DNA of 64,000 bases, from NCBI GenBank assembly GCA_037893225.1, contig JAZGUH010000281.1, positions 364,213 to 428,212 on the forward strand, read 5' to 3'. How positions within the stretch are numbered: position 1 is the first letter of the stretch; each line of letters opens with the position of its first letter. This document shows, one piece after another, positions 1 through 10,198 of this stretch. The DNA comes from Hippasteria phrygiana (Eukaryota; Echinodermata; Asteroidea; Valvatida; Goniasteridae). A model generated the notes under the pieces. The model worked only from the letters and a program-made list of their open reading frames with translations. It made no database searches and was not told where the DNA came from. The position numbers were made by a program, and so were the translations under genes.

Positions 1-231
1 GAATTTGACATGCATGGAGCAATAAATAGAAGGTAATGTGCACACAGATGTTGGCCGGAAAGAAAATAAACATTGCGAGGTTTGAATTTTCTCCACAAGT
101 GTTAACTCTAAGAAGCCGCCGATAATTGCAACATGTAGCGCCAGATCTAAGCTATCCATACATGTCAAAATTACTGAATTTGGTTGATATTTCATGCAAT
201 TATGAATGAGTAAAGCAAGTCATACCCTAGG

Positions 232-463
232 GAATTTGACATGCATGGAGCAATAAATAGACGGTAACATGTACACAGATGTTGGCCGGGAAGAAAATAA
301 ACATTGCGAGGTTTGAATTTTCTCCACAAGTGTTAACTCTAAGAAGCCGCCGATAATTGCAACATGTAGCGCCAGATCTAAGCTATCCATACATGTCAAA
401 ATTACTGAATTTGGTTGATATTTCATGCAATTATGAATGAGTAAAGCAAGTCCATACACCAGG
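232..463 (+). repeat. Monomer subfamily 'plain' (representative copy)
   Basis: This copy has ACATGCAT at 9-16 (an NsiI site), AGACGGTAACATGTAC at 28-43, GATGTTGGCCGGGAAG (g at 59), TTTTCTCC, GTGTTAACTC (an HpaI site), CCGATAATTG, CTGAATTT and GAGTAAAGC. A sister form carries GTGTTAATTC (t at 106), as at 1159-1390. Plain monomers usually follow the one-base-short junction GTCATACCCTAGGG. Here two plain copies stand side by side (232 and 464), where the related block at 5796 has one. That implies a local one-monomer gain or loss. Confidence 0.9.
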
Positions 464-695
464 GAATTTGACATGCATGGAGCAATAAATAGACGGTAAC
501 ATGTACACAGATGTTGGCCGGGAAGAAAATAAACATTGCGAGGTTTGAATTTTCTCCACAAGTGTTAACTCTAAGAAGCCGCCGATAATTGCAACATGTA
601 GCGCCAGATCTAAGCTATCCATACATGTCAAAATTACTGAATTTGGTTGATATTTCATGCAATTATGAATGAGTAAAGCAAGTCCATACACCAGG

Positions 696-927
696 GAATT
701 TGACATGCATGGAGCAATAAATAGACGGTAACATGTACACAGATGTTGGCCGGAAAGAAAATAAACATTGCGAGGTTTGAATTTTATCCACAAGTTTTAA
801 CTCTAGGAAGCCGCCAATGATTGCAACATGTAGCGCCAGATCTAAGCTATCCATACATGTCAAAATTACTGTATTTGGTTGATATTTCATGCAATTATGA
901 ATGAGTAGAGCAAGTCCATACCCCAGG
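696..927 (+). repeat. Monomer subfamily 'AATGATTG' (most divergent; representative copy)
   Basis: Six linked changes mark this type: a at 91 (TTTTATCC), g at 111 (CTAGGAAG), a at 121 and g at 124 (GCCAATGATTG instead of GCCGATAATTG), t at 177 (CTGTATTT) and g at 213 (GAGTAGAGC). The front half looks like the plain type but with CCGGAAAG. Against the TATATA subfamily it differs at about 17 of 232 positions. The change at 121 destroys a CpG. The linked set is complete in many copies (for example near 4500, 8900 and 17030) and split in recombinant copies further right. Confidence 0.9.
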
Positions 928-1158
928 GAATTTGACAGGCATGGAGCAATAAATAGAAGGTAATGTGCACACAGATGTTGGCCGGAAAGAAAATAAACAT
1001 TGCGAGGTTTGAATTTTCTCCACAAGTGTTAACTCTAAGAAGCCGCCGATAATTGCAACATGTAGCGCCAGATCTAAGCTATCCATACATGTCAAAATTA
1101 CTGAATTTGGTTGATATTTCATGCAATTATGAATGAGTAAAGCAAGTCATACCCTAGG
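928..1158 (+). repeat. Monomer subfamily 'AATGTGCAC', 231 bp (representative copy)
   Basis: The copy has ACAGGCAT (g at 11, so no NsiI site), AGAAGGTAATGTGCACAC (an ApaLI site), GATGTTGGCCGGAAAG, TTTTCTCC and GTGTTAACTC. It ends in the one-base-short junction GTCATACCCTAGGG. This is one of the common one-base-short monomers. The missing base is one c of GTCCATACC. Confidence 0.9.
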
Positions 1159-1390
1159 GAATTTGACATGCATGGAGCAATAAATAGACGGTAACATGTA
1201 CACAGATGTTGGCCGGGAAGAAAATAAACATTGCGAGGTTTGAATTTTCTCCACAAGTGTTAATTCTAAGAAGCCGCCGATAATTGCAACATGTAGCGCC
1301 AGATCTAAGCTATCCATACATGTCAAAATTACTGAATTTGGTTGATATTTCATGCAATTATGAATGAGTAAAGCAAGTCCATACCCCAGG

Positions 1391-1622
1391 GAATTTGACA
1401 GGCATGGAGCAATAAATAGAAGGTAATATGCACACAGATGTTGGCCGGAAAGAAAATAAACATTGCGAGGTTTGAATTTTCTCCACAAGTTTTAACTCTA
1501 AGAAGCCGCCGATAATTGCAACATGTAGCGCCAGATCTAAGCTATCCATACATGTCAAAATTACTGAATTTGGTTGATATTTCATGCAATTATGAATGAG
1601 TAAAGCAAGTCCATACCTCAGG
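1391..1622 (+). repeat. Monomer subfamily 'AATATGCAC' (representative copy)
   Basis: The copy has ACAGGCAT, AGAAGGTAATATGCACAC, GATGTTGGCCGGAAAG, TTTTCTCC and AGTTTTAACT (t at 101, which removes the HpaI site). This copy ends CCATACCTCAGG. That ending leads into a TATATA monomer throughout the left half of the array, for example near 1617, 3700, 5326, 6949, 9729, 12277, 16218, 17840, 20163, 21556, 24106 and 25728. Confidence 0.9.
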
Positions 1623-1854
1623 GAATTTGACAGGCATGGAGCAATATATAAGAGGTAATCTGCACACAGATGGTGGCCGGGAAGAAAATAAACATTGCGA
1701 GGTTTGAATTTTCTCCACAAGTGTTAACTCTAAGAAGCCGCCGATAATTGCAACATGTAGCGCCAGATCTAAGCTATCCATACATGTCAAAATTACTGAA
1801 TTTGGTTGATATTTCATGCAATTATGAATGAGTAAAGCAAGTCCATACCCTAGG
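1623..1854 (+). repeat. Monomer subfamily 'TATATAAG' (representative copy)
   Basis: The copy has ACAGGCAT, then AATATATAAGAGGTAATC in place of AATAAATAGACGGTAAC (changes at 25, 29, 30, 31, 37 and 38), CTGCACAC, GATGGTGGCCGGGAAG (g at 51) and GTGTTAACTC. It ends CCATACCCTAGG. A TATA-box-like string TATATAAG is present in this subfamily only. The type recurs in both halves of the window and is the last monomer of the 8-monomer block. Confidence 0.9.
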
Positions 1855-2086
1855 GAATTTGACATGCATGGAGCAATAAATAGACGGTAACATGTACACA
1901 GATGTTGGCCGGAAAGAAAATAAACATTGCGAGGTTTGAATTTTCTCCACAAGTGTTAACTCTAAGAAGCCGCCGATAATTACAACATGTAGCGCCAGGT
2001 CTAAGCTATCCATACATGTCAAAATTACTGAATTTGGTTGATATTTCATGCAATTATGAATGAGTAAAGCAAGTCCATACCCCAGG
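1855..2086 (+). repeat. Monomer with GATAATTAC variant and lost BglII site
   Basis: The copy combines AGACGGTAACATG and CCGGAAAG with GATAATTAC (a at 128) and AGGTCT at 1997-2002 in place of AGATCT. The same lost BglII site recurs at 7329-7334, exactly 5,332 bp away, inside the 13-monomer duplication. GATAATTAC itself is seen near 1979, 7312, 12875, 13338, 13570, 18437, 19369, 20758, 22152 and 26325. I found none to the right of that. Confidence 0.88.
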
Positions 2087-2318
2087 GAATTTGACAGGCA
2101 TGGAGCAATAAATAGAAGGTAATATGCACACAGATGGTGGCCGGGAAGAAAATAAACATTGCGAGGTTTGAATTTTCTCCACAAGTGTTAACTCTAAGAA
2201 GCCGCCGATAATTGCAACATGTAGCGCCAGATCTAAGCTATCCATACATGTCAAAATTACTGAATTTGGTTGATATTTCATGCAATTATGAATGAGTAAA
2301 GCAAGTCCATACCCCAGG

Positions 2319-2549
2319 GAATTTGACAGGCATGGAGCAATAAATAAAAGGTAATCTGCACACAGATGGTGGCCGGGAAGAAAATAAACATTGCGAGGTT
2401 TGAATTTTCTCCACAAGTGTTAACTCTAAGAAGCCGCCGATAATTGCAACATGTAGCGCCAGATCTAAGCTATCCATACATGTCAAAATTACTGAATTTG
2501 GTTGATATTTCATGCAATTATGAATGAGTAAAGCAAGTCATACCCTAGG
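2319..2549 (+). repeat. Monomer subfamily 'AAATAAAAGG' (representative copy)
   Basis: The copy has ACAGGCAT, AATAAATAAAAGGTAATC (a at 29 and 31), CTGCACAC, GATGGTGGCCGGGAAG and GTGTTAACTC. Apart from the 25-31 segment it matches the TATATA type, so the two look like sisters. In the left half it is often followed by, or carries, the GATAATTAC variant (a at 128). Confidence 0.88.
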
Positions 2550-3475
2550 GAATTTGACATGCATGGAGCAATAAATATACGGTAACATGTACACAGATGT
2601 TGGCCGGGAAGAAAATAAACATTGCGAGGTTTGAATTTTCTCCACAAGTGTTAATTCTAAGAAGCCGCCGATAATTGCAACATGTAGCGCCAGATCTAAG
2701 CTATCCATACATGTCTAAATTACTGAATTTGGTTGATATTTCATGCAATTATGAATGAGTAAAGCAAGTCATACCCTAGGGAATTTGACATGCATGGAGC
2801 AATAAATAGACGGTAACATGTACACAGATGTTGGCCGGGAAGAAAATAAACATTGCGAGGTTTGAATTTTCTCCACAAGTGTTAACTCTAAGAAGCCGCC
2901 GATAATTGCAACATGTAGCGCCAGATCTAAGCTATCCATACATGTAAAAATTACTGAATTTGGTTGATATTTCATGCAATTATGAATGAGTAAAGCAAGT
3001 CCATACCCTAGGGAATTTGACATGCATGGAGCAATAAATAGACGGTAACATGTACACAGATGTTGGCCGGAAAGAAAATAAACATTGCGAGGTTTGAATT
3101 TTCTCCACAAGTGTTAACTCTAAGAAGCCGCCGATAATTGCAACATGTAGCGCCAGATCTAAGCTATCCATACATGTCAAAATTACTGAATTTGGTTGAT
3201 ATTTCATGCAATTATGAATGAGTAAAGCAAGTCATACCCTAGGGAATTTGACATGCATGGAGCAATAAATAGACGGTAACATGTACACAGATGTTGGCCG
3301 GGAAGAAAATAAACATTGCGAGGTTTGAATTTTCTCCACAAGTGTTAACTCTAAGAAGCCGCCGATAATTGCAACATGTAGCGCCAGATCTAAGCTATCC
3401 ATACATGTCAAAATTACTGAATTTGGTTGATATTTCATGCAATTATGAATGAGTAAAGCAAGTCCATACCCCAGG

Positions 3476-4093
3476 GAATTTGACAGGCATGGAGCAATAA
3501 ATAGAAGGTAATATGCACACAGATGTTGGCCGGAAAGAAAATAAACATTGCGAGGTTTGAATTTTCTCCACAAGTTTTAACTCTAAGAAGCCGCCGATAA
3601 TTGCAACATGTAGCGCCAGATCTAAGCTATCCATACATGTCAAAATTACTGAATTTGGTTGATATTTCATGCAATTATGAATGAGTAAAGCAAGTCCATA
3701 CCTCAGGGAATTTGACAGGCATGGAGCAATATATAAGAGGTAATCTGCACACAGATGGGTGGCCGGGAAGAAAATAAACATTGCGAGGTTTGAATTTTCT
3801 CCACAAGTGTTAACTCTAAGAAGCCGCCGATAATTGCAACATGTAGCGCCAGATCTAAGCTATCCATACATGTCAAAATTACTGAATTTGGTTGATATTT
3901 CATGCAATTATGAATGAGTAAAGCAAGTCCATACCCTAGGGAATTTGACATGCATGGAGCAATAAATAGAAGGTAATGTGCACACAGATGTTGGCCGGAA
4001 AGAAAATAAACATTGCGAGGTTTGAATTTTCTCCACAAGTGTTAACTCTAAGAAGCCGCCGATAATTGCAACATGTAGCGCCAGATCTAAGCT
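3476..4093 (+). repeat. Segment with GATGGGTGG insertion, copy 1 (offset 1,624 bp)
   Basis: A TATATA monomer here has an extra g (GATGGGTGG, ggg at 3757-3759) not seen in other TATATA copies except the one 1,624 bp to the right. The flanking AATATGCAC monomer and CCTCAGG junction match as well. The shared rare insertion shows direct copying of about 600 bp or more. Confidence 0.82.
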
Positions 4094-4172
4094 ATCCATA
4101 CATGTCAAAATTACTGTATTTGGTTGATATTTCATGCAATTATGAATGAGTAGAGCAAGTCCATACCCCAGG

Positions 4173-4867
4173 GAATTTGACAGGCATGGAGCAATAAATA
4201 GAAGGTAATATGCACACAGATGTTGGCCGGAAAGAAAATAAACATTGCGAGGTTTGAATGTTCTCCACAAGTTTTAACTGTAAGAAGCCGCCGATAATTG
4301 CAACATGTAGCGCCAGATCTAAGCTATCCATACATGTCAAAATTACTGAATTTGGTTGATATTTCATGCAATTATGAATGAGTAAAGCAAGTCCATACAC
4401 CAGGGAATTTGACATGCATGGAGCAATAAATAGACGGTAACATGTACACAGATGTTGGCCGGAAAGAAAATAAACATTGCGAGGTTTGAATTTTATCCAC
4501 AAGTTTTAACTCTAGGAAGCCGCCAATGATTGCAACATGTAGCGCCAGATCTAAGCTATCCATACATGTCAAAATTACTGTATTTGGTTGATATTTCATG
4601 CAATTATGAATGAGTAGAGCAAGTCCATACCCCAGGGAATTTGACAGGCATGGAGCAATAAATAGAAGGTAATGTGCACACAGATGTTGGCCGGAAAGAA
4701 AATAAACATTGCGAGGTTTGAATTTTCTCCACAAGTGTTAACTCTAAGAAGCCGCCGATAATTGCAACATGTAGCGCCAGATCTAAGCTATCCATACATG
4801 TCAAAATTACTGAATTTGGTTGATATTTCATGCAATTATGAATGAGTAAAGCAAGTCATACCCTAGG
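4173..4867 (+). repeat. 3-monomer segment, copy 1 (offset 11,126 bp)
   Basis: The segment has a hybrid AATATGCAC/GAATGTTCT monomer with TTTTAACTGTAAG (private g at 4280), then an AATGATTG monomer and an AATGTGCAC monomer. The same order and the same private g occur 11,126 bp (48 monomers) away. Confidence 0.8.
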
Positions 4868-5099
4868 GAATTTGACATGCATGGAGCAATAAATAGACGG
4901 TAACATGTACACAGATGTTGGCCGGGAAGAAAATAAACATTGCGAGGTTTGAATTTTCTCCACAAGTGTTAATTCTAAGAAGCCGCCGATAATTGCAACA
5001 TGTAGCGCCAGATCTAAGCTATCCATACATGTCAAAATTACTGAATTTGGTTGATATTTCATGCAATTATGAATGAGTAAAGCAAGTCCATACCCCAGG

Positions 5100-5717
5100 G
5101 AATTTGACAGGCATGGAGCAATAAATAGAAGGTAATATGCACACAGATGTTGGCCGGAAAGAAAATAAACATTGCGAGGTTTGAATTTTCTCCACAAGTT
5201 TTAACTCTAAGAAGCCGCCGATAATTGCAACATGTAGCGCCAGATCTAAGCTATCCATACATGTCAAAATTACTGAATTTGGTTGATATTTCATGCAATT
5301 ATGAATGAGTAAAGCAAGTCCATACCTCAGGGAATTTGACAGGCATGGAGCAATATATAAGAGGTAATCTGCACACAGATGGGTGGCCGGGAAGAAAATA
5401 AACATTGCGAGGTTTGAATTTTCTCCACAAGTGTTAACTCTAAGAAGCCGCCGATAATTGCAACATGTAGCGCCAGATCTAAGCTATCCATACATGTCAA
5501 AATTACTGAATTTGGTTGATATTTCATGCAATTATGAATGAGTAAAGCAAGTCCATACCCTAGGGAATTTGACATGCATGGAGCAATAAATAGAAGGTAA
5601 TGTGCACACAGATGTTGGCCGGAAAGAAAATAAACATTGCGAGGTTTGAATTTTCTCCACAAGTGTTAACTCTAAGAAGCCGCCGATAATTGCAACATGT
5701 AGCGCCAGATCTAAGCT
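5100..5717 (+). repeat. Segment with GATGGGTGG insertion, copy 2 (offset 1,624 bp)
   Basis: This is the partner of 3476-4093, with the same extra g (ggg at 5381-5383). Beyond about 5.72 kb the copies differ: this one keeps CTGAATTT/TAAAGC where copy 1 has CTGTATTT/TAGAGC. Confidence 0.82.
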
Positions 5718-5795
5718 ATCCATACATGTCAAAATTACTGAATTTGGTTGATATTTCATGCAATTATGAATGAGTAAAGCAAGTCATACCCTAGG

Positions 5796-8700
5796 GAATT
5801 TGACATGCATGGAGCAATAAATAGACGGTAACATGTACACAGATGTTGGCCGGGAAGAAAATAAACATTGCGAGGTTTGAATTTTCTCCACAAGTGTTAA
5901 CTCTAAGAAGCCGCCGATAATTGCAACATGTAGCGCCAGATCTAAGCTATCCATACATGTCAAAATTACTGAATTTGGTTGATATTTCATGCAATTATGA
6001 ATGAGTAAAGCAAGTCCATACACCAGGGAATTTGACATGCATGGAGCAATAAATAGACGGTAACATGTACACAGATGTTGGCCGGAAAGAAAATAAACAT
6101 TGCGAGGTTTGAATTTTATCCACAAGTTTTAACTCTAGGAAGCCGCCAATGATTGCAACATGTAGCGCCAGATCTAAGCTATCCATACATGTCAAAATTA
6201 CTGTATTTGGTTGATATTTCATGCAATTATGAATGAGTAGAGCAAGTCCATACCCCAGGGAATTTGACAGGCATGGAGCAATAAATAGAAGGTAATGTGC
6301 ACACAGATGTTGGCCGGAAAGAAAATAAACATTGCGAGGTTTGAATTTTCTCCACAAGTGTTAACTCTAAGAAGCCGCCGATAATTGCAACATGTAGCGC
6401 CAGATCTAAGCTATCCATACATGTCAAAATTACTGAATTTGGTTGATATTTCATGCAATTATGAATGAGTAAAGCAAGTCATACCCTAGGGAATTTGACA
6501 TGCATGGAGCAATAAATAGACGGTAACATGTACACAGATGTTGGCCGGGAAGAAAATAAACATTGCGAGGTTTGAATTTTCTCCACAAGTGTTAATTCTA
6601 AGAAGCCGCCGATAATTGCAACATGTAGCGCCAGATCTAAGCTATCCATACATGTCAAAATTACTGAATTTGGTTGATATTTCATGCAATTATGAATGAG
6701 TAAAGCAAGTCCATACCCCAGGGAATTTGACAGGCATGGAGCAATAAATAGAAGGTAATATGCACACAGATGTTGGCCGGAAAGAAAATAAACATTGCGA
6801 GGTTTGAATTTTCTCCACAAGTTTTAACTCTAAGAAGCCGCCGATAATTGCAACATGTAGCGCCAGATCTAAGCTATCCATACATGTCAAAATTACTGAA
6901 TTTGGTTGATATTTCATGCAATTATGAATGAGTAAAGCAAGTCCATACCTCAGGGAATTTGACAGGCATGGAGCAATATATAAGAGGTAATCTGCACACA
7001 GATGGTGGCCGGGAAGAAAATAAACATTGCGAGGTTTGAATTTTCTCCACAAGTGTTAACTCTAAGAAGCCGCCGATAATTGCAACATGTAGCGCCAGAT
7101 CTAAGCTATCCATACATGTCAAAATTACTGAATTTGGTTGATATTTCATGCAATTATGAATGAGTAAAGCAAGTCCATACCCTAGGGAATTTGACATGCA
7201 TGGAGCAATAAATAGACGGTAACATGTACACAGATGTTGGCCGGAAAGAAAATAAACATTGCGAGGTTTGAATTTTCTCCACAAGTGTTAACTCTAAGAA
7301 GCCGCCGATAATTACAACATGTAGCGCCAGGTCTAAGCTATCCATACATGTCAAAATTACTGAATTTGGTTGATATTTCATGCAATTATGAATGAGTAAA
7401 GCAAGTCCATACCCCAGGGAATTTGACAGGCATGGAGCAATAAATAGAAGGTAATATGCACACAGATGGTGGCCGGGAAGAAAATAAACATTGCGAGGTT
7501 TGAATTTTCTCCACAAGTGTTAACTCTAAGAAGCCGCCGATAATTGCAACATGTAGCGCCAGATCTAAGCTATCCATACATGTCAAAATTACTGAATTTG
7601 GTTGATATTTCATGCAATTATGAATGAGTAAAGCAAGTCCATACCCCAGGGAATTTGACAGGCATGGAGCAATAAATAAAAGGTAATCTGCACACAGATG
7701 GTGGCCGGGAAGAAAATAAACATTGCGAGGTTTGAATTTTCTCCACAAGTGTTAACTCTAAGAAGCCGCCGATAATTGCAACATGTAGCGCCAGATCTAA
7801 GCTATCCATACATGTCAAAATTACTGAATTTGGTTGATATTTCATGCAATTATGAATGAGTAAAGCAAGTCATACCCTAGGGAATTTGACATGCATGGAG
7901 CAATAAATAGACGGTAACATGTACACAGATGTTGGCCGGGAAGAAAATAAACATTGCGAGGTTTGAATTTTCTCCACAAGTGTTAATTCTAAGAAGCCGC
8001 CGATAATTGCAACATGTAGCGCCAGATCTAAGCTATCCATACATGTCTAAATTACTGAATTTGGTTGATATTTCATGCAATTATGAATGAGTAAAGCAAG
8101 TCATACCCTAGGGAATTTGACATGCATGGAGCAATAAATAGACGGTAACATGTACACAGATGTTGGCCGGGAAGAAAATAAACATTGCGAGGTTTGAATT
8201 TTCTCCACAAGTGTTAACTCTAAGAAGCCGCCGATAATTGCAACATGTAGCGCCAGATCTAAGCTATCCATACATGTAAAAATTACTGAATTTGGTTGAT
8301 ATTTCATGCAATTATGAATGAGTAAAGCAAGTCCATACCCTAGGGAATTTGACATGCATGGAGCAATAAATAGACGGTAACATGTACACAGATGTTGGCC
8401 GGAAAGAAAATAAACATTGCGAGGTTTGAATTTTCTCCACAAGTGTTAACTCTAAGAAGCCGCCGATAATTGCAACATGTAGCGCCAGATCTAAGCTATC
8501 CATACATGTCAAAATTACTGAATTTGGTTGATATTTCATGCAATTATGAATGAGTAAAGCAAGTCATACCCTAGGGAATTTGACATGCATGGAGCAATAA
8601 ATAGACGGTAACATGTACACAGATGTTGGCCGGGAAGAAAATAAACATTGCGAGGTTTGAATTTTCTCCACAAGTGTTAACTCTAAGAAGCCGCCGATAA

Positions 8701-8807
8701 TTGCAACATGTAGCGCCAGATCTAAGCTATCCATACATGTCAAAATTACTGAATTTGGTTGATATTTCATGCAATTATGAATGAGTAAAGCAAGTCCATA
8801 CACCAGG
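5796..8807 (+). repeat. 13-monomer segment, copy 2 (offset 5,332 bp)
   Basis: This is the second copy of 464-3475, with four one-base-short monomers at the matching places. The markers at 7329-7334, 8048 and 8278 correspond to those in copy 1. To the right it runs into an AATGATTG monomer instead of the AATATGCAC monomer that follows copy 1, so the duplication boundary falls at or near a monomer junction. Confidence 0.85.
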
Positions 8808-9966
8808 GAATTTGACATGCATGGAGCAATAAATAGACGGTAACATGTACACAGATGTTGGCCGGAAAGAAAATAAACATTGCGAGGTTTGAATTTTATC
8901 CACAAGTTTTAACTCTAGGAAGCCGCCAATGATTGCAACATGTAGCGCCAGATCTAAGCTATCCATACATGTCAAAATTACTGTATTTGGTTGATATTTC
9001 ATGCAATTATGAATGAGTAGAGCAAGTCCATACCCCAGGGAATTTGACAGGCATGGAGCAATAAATAGAAGGTAATGTGCACACAGATGTTGGCCGGAAA
9101 GAAAATAAACATTGCGAGGTTTGAATTTTCTCCACAAGTGTTAACTCTAAGAAGCCGCCGATAATTGCAACATGTAGCGCCAGATCTAAGCTATCCATAC
9201 ATGTCAAAATTACTGAATTTGGTTGATATTTCATGCAATTATGAATGAGTAAAGCAAGTCATACCCTAGGGAATTTGACATGCATGGAGCAATAAATAGA
9301 CGGTAACATGTACACAGATGTTGGCCGGGAAGAAAATAAACATTGCGAGGTTTGAATTTTCTCCACAAGTGTTAATTCTAAGAAGCCGCCGATAATTGCA
9401 ACATGTAGCGCCAGATCTAAGCTATCCATACATGTCAAAATTACTGAATTTGGTTGATATTTCATGCAATTATGAATGAGTAAAGCAAGTCCATACCCCA
9501 GGGAATTTGACAGGCATGGAGCAATAAATAGAAGGTAATATGCACACAGATGTTGGCCGGAAAGAAAATAAACATTGCGAGGTTTGAATTTTCTCCACAA
9601 GTTTTAACTCTAAGAAGCCGCCGATAATTGCAACATGTAGCGCCAGATCTAAGCTATCCATACATGTCAAAATTACTGAATTTGGTTGATATTTCATGCA
9701 ATTATGAATGAGTAAAGCAAGTCCATACCTCAGGGAATTTGACAGGCATGGAGCAATATATAAGAGGTAATCTGCACACAGATGGTGGCCGGGAAGAAAA
9801 TAAACATTGCGAGGTTTGAATTTTCTCCACAAGTGTTAACTCTAAGAAGCCGCCGATAATTGCAACATGTAGCGCCAGATCTAAGCTATCCATACATGTC
9901 AAAATTACTGAATTTGGTTGATATTTCATGCAATTATGAATGAGTAAAGCAAGTCCATACCCTAGG

Positions 9967-10198
9967 GAATTTGACATGCATGGAGCAATAAATAGACGGT
10001 AACATGTACACAGATGTTGGCCGGAAAGAAAATAAACATTGCGAGGTTTGAATGTTCTCCACAAGTTTTAACTCTAAGAAGCCGCCGATAATTGCAACAT
10101 GTAGCGCCAGATCTAAGCTATCCATACATGTCAAAATTACTGAATTTGGTTGATATTTCATGCAATTATGAATGAGTAAAGCAAGTCCATACCCCAGG
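9967..10198 (+). repeat. Monomer subfamily 'GAATGTTCT' (representative copy)
   Basis: The copy has ACATGCAT, AGACGGTAACATGTAC, GATGTTGGCCGGAAAG, GAATGTTCTCC (g at 88) and AGTTTTAACT. A hybrid with AGAAGGTAATATGCAC in front of GAATGTTCT is seen at 4173-4404. The type becomes frequent after about 28 kb, where many copies also carry GGTAATTG. Confidence 0.88.

Larger units (their letters stand above)
464..3475 (+). repeat. 13-monomer segment, copy 1 (offset 5,332 bp)
   Basis: This 3,012-bp run matches 5796-8807 monomer by monomer. Both include the lost BglII site (1997/7329) and the private markers ATGTCTAAAT (t at 2716/8048) and CATGTAAAAA (a at 2946/8278). One difference seen is T2578 against G7910, which makes AATATACGG here. 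The copies also part company at the last junction (CCCCAGG here, CACCAGG there). Confidence 0.85.

Noticed and set aside
1..232. Shorter internal subrepeats making up the monomer
   Set aside because: GAATTT occurs three times and ACATG up to four times per monomer, but spacings are irregular (about 83, 92 and 57 bases for GAATTT) and flanks do not align, so there is no convincing ancestral short unit.
221..236. Telomere-like sequence (CCCTAGGG at junctions)
   Set aside because: It is a single palindromic junction formed by one t at position 229, not a tandem CCCTAA or TTAGGG run.
663..1025. A tandem family of 113-120-residue proteins on the minus strand
   Set aside because: The longest frames start at TTG, overlap one another in different frames, and cover about 1.5 monomers. 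They are cut by the common one-base deletion, and subfamily changes alter residues freely. No known domain, signal peptide or promoter accompanies them. They are shadows of the satellite.
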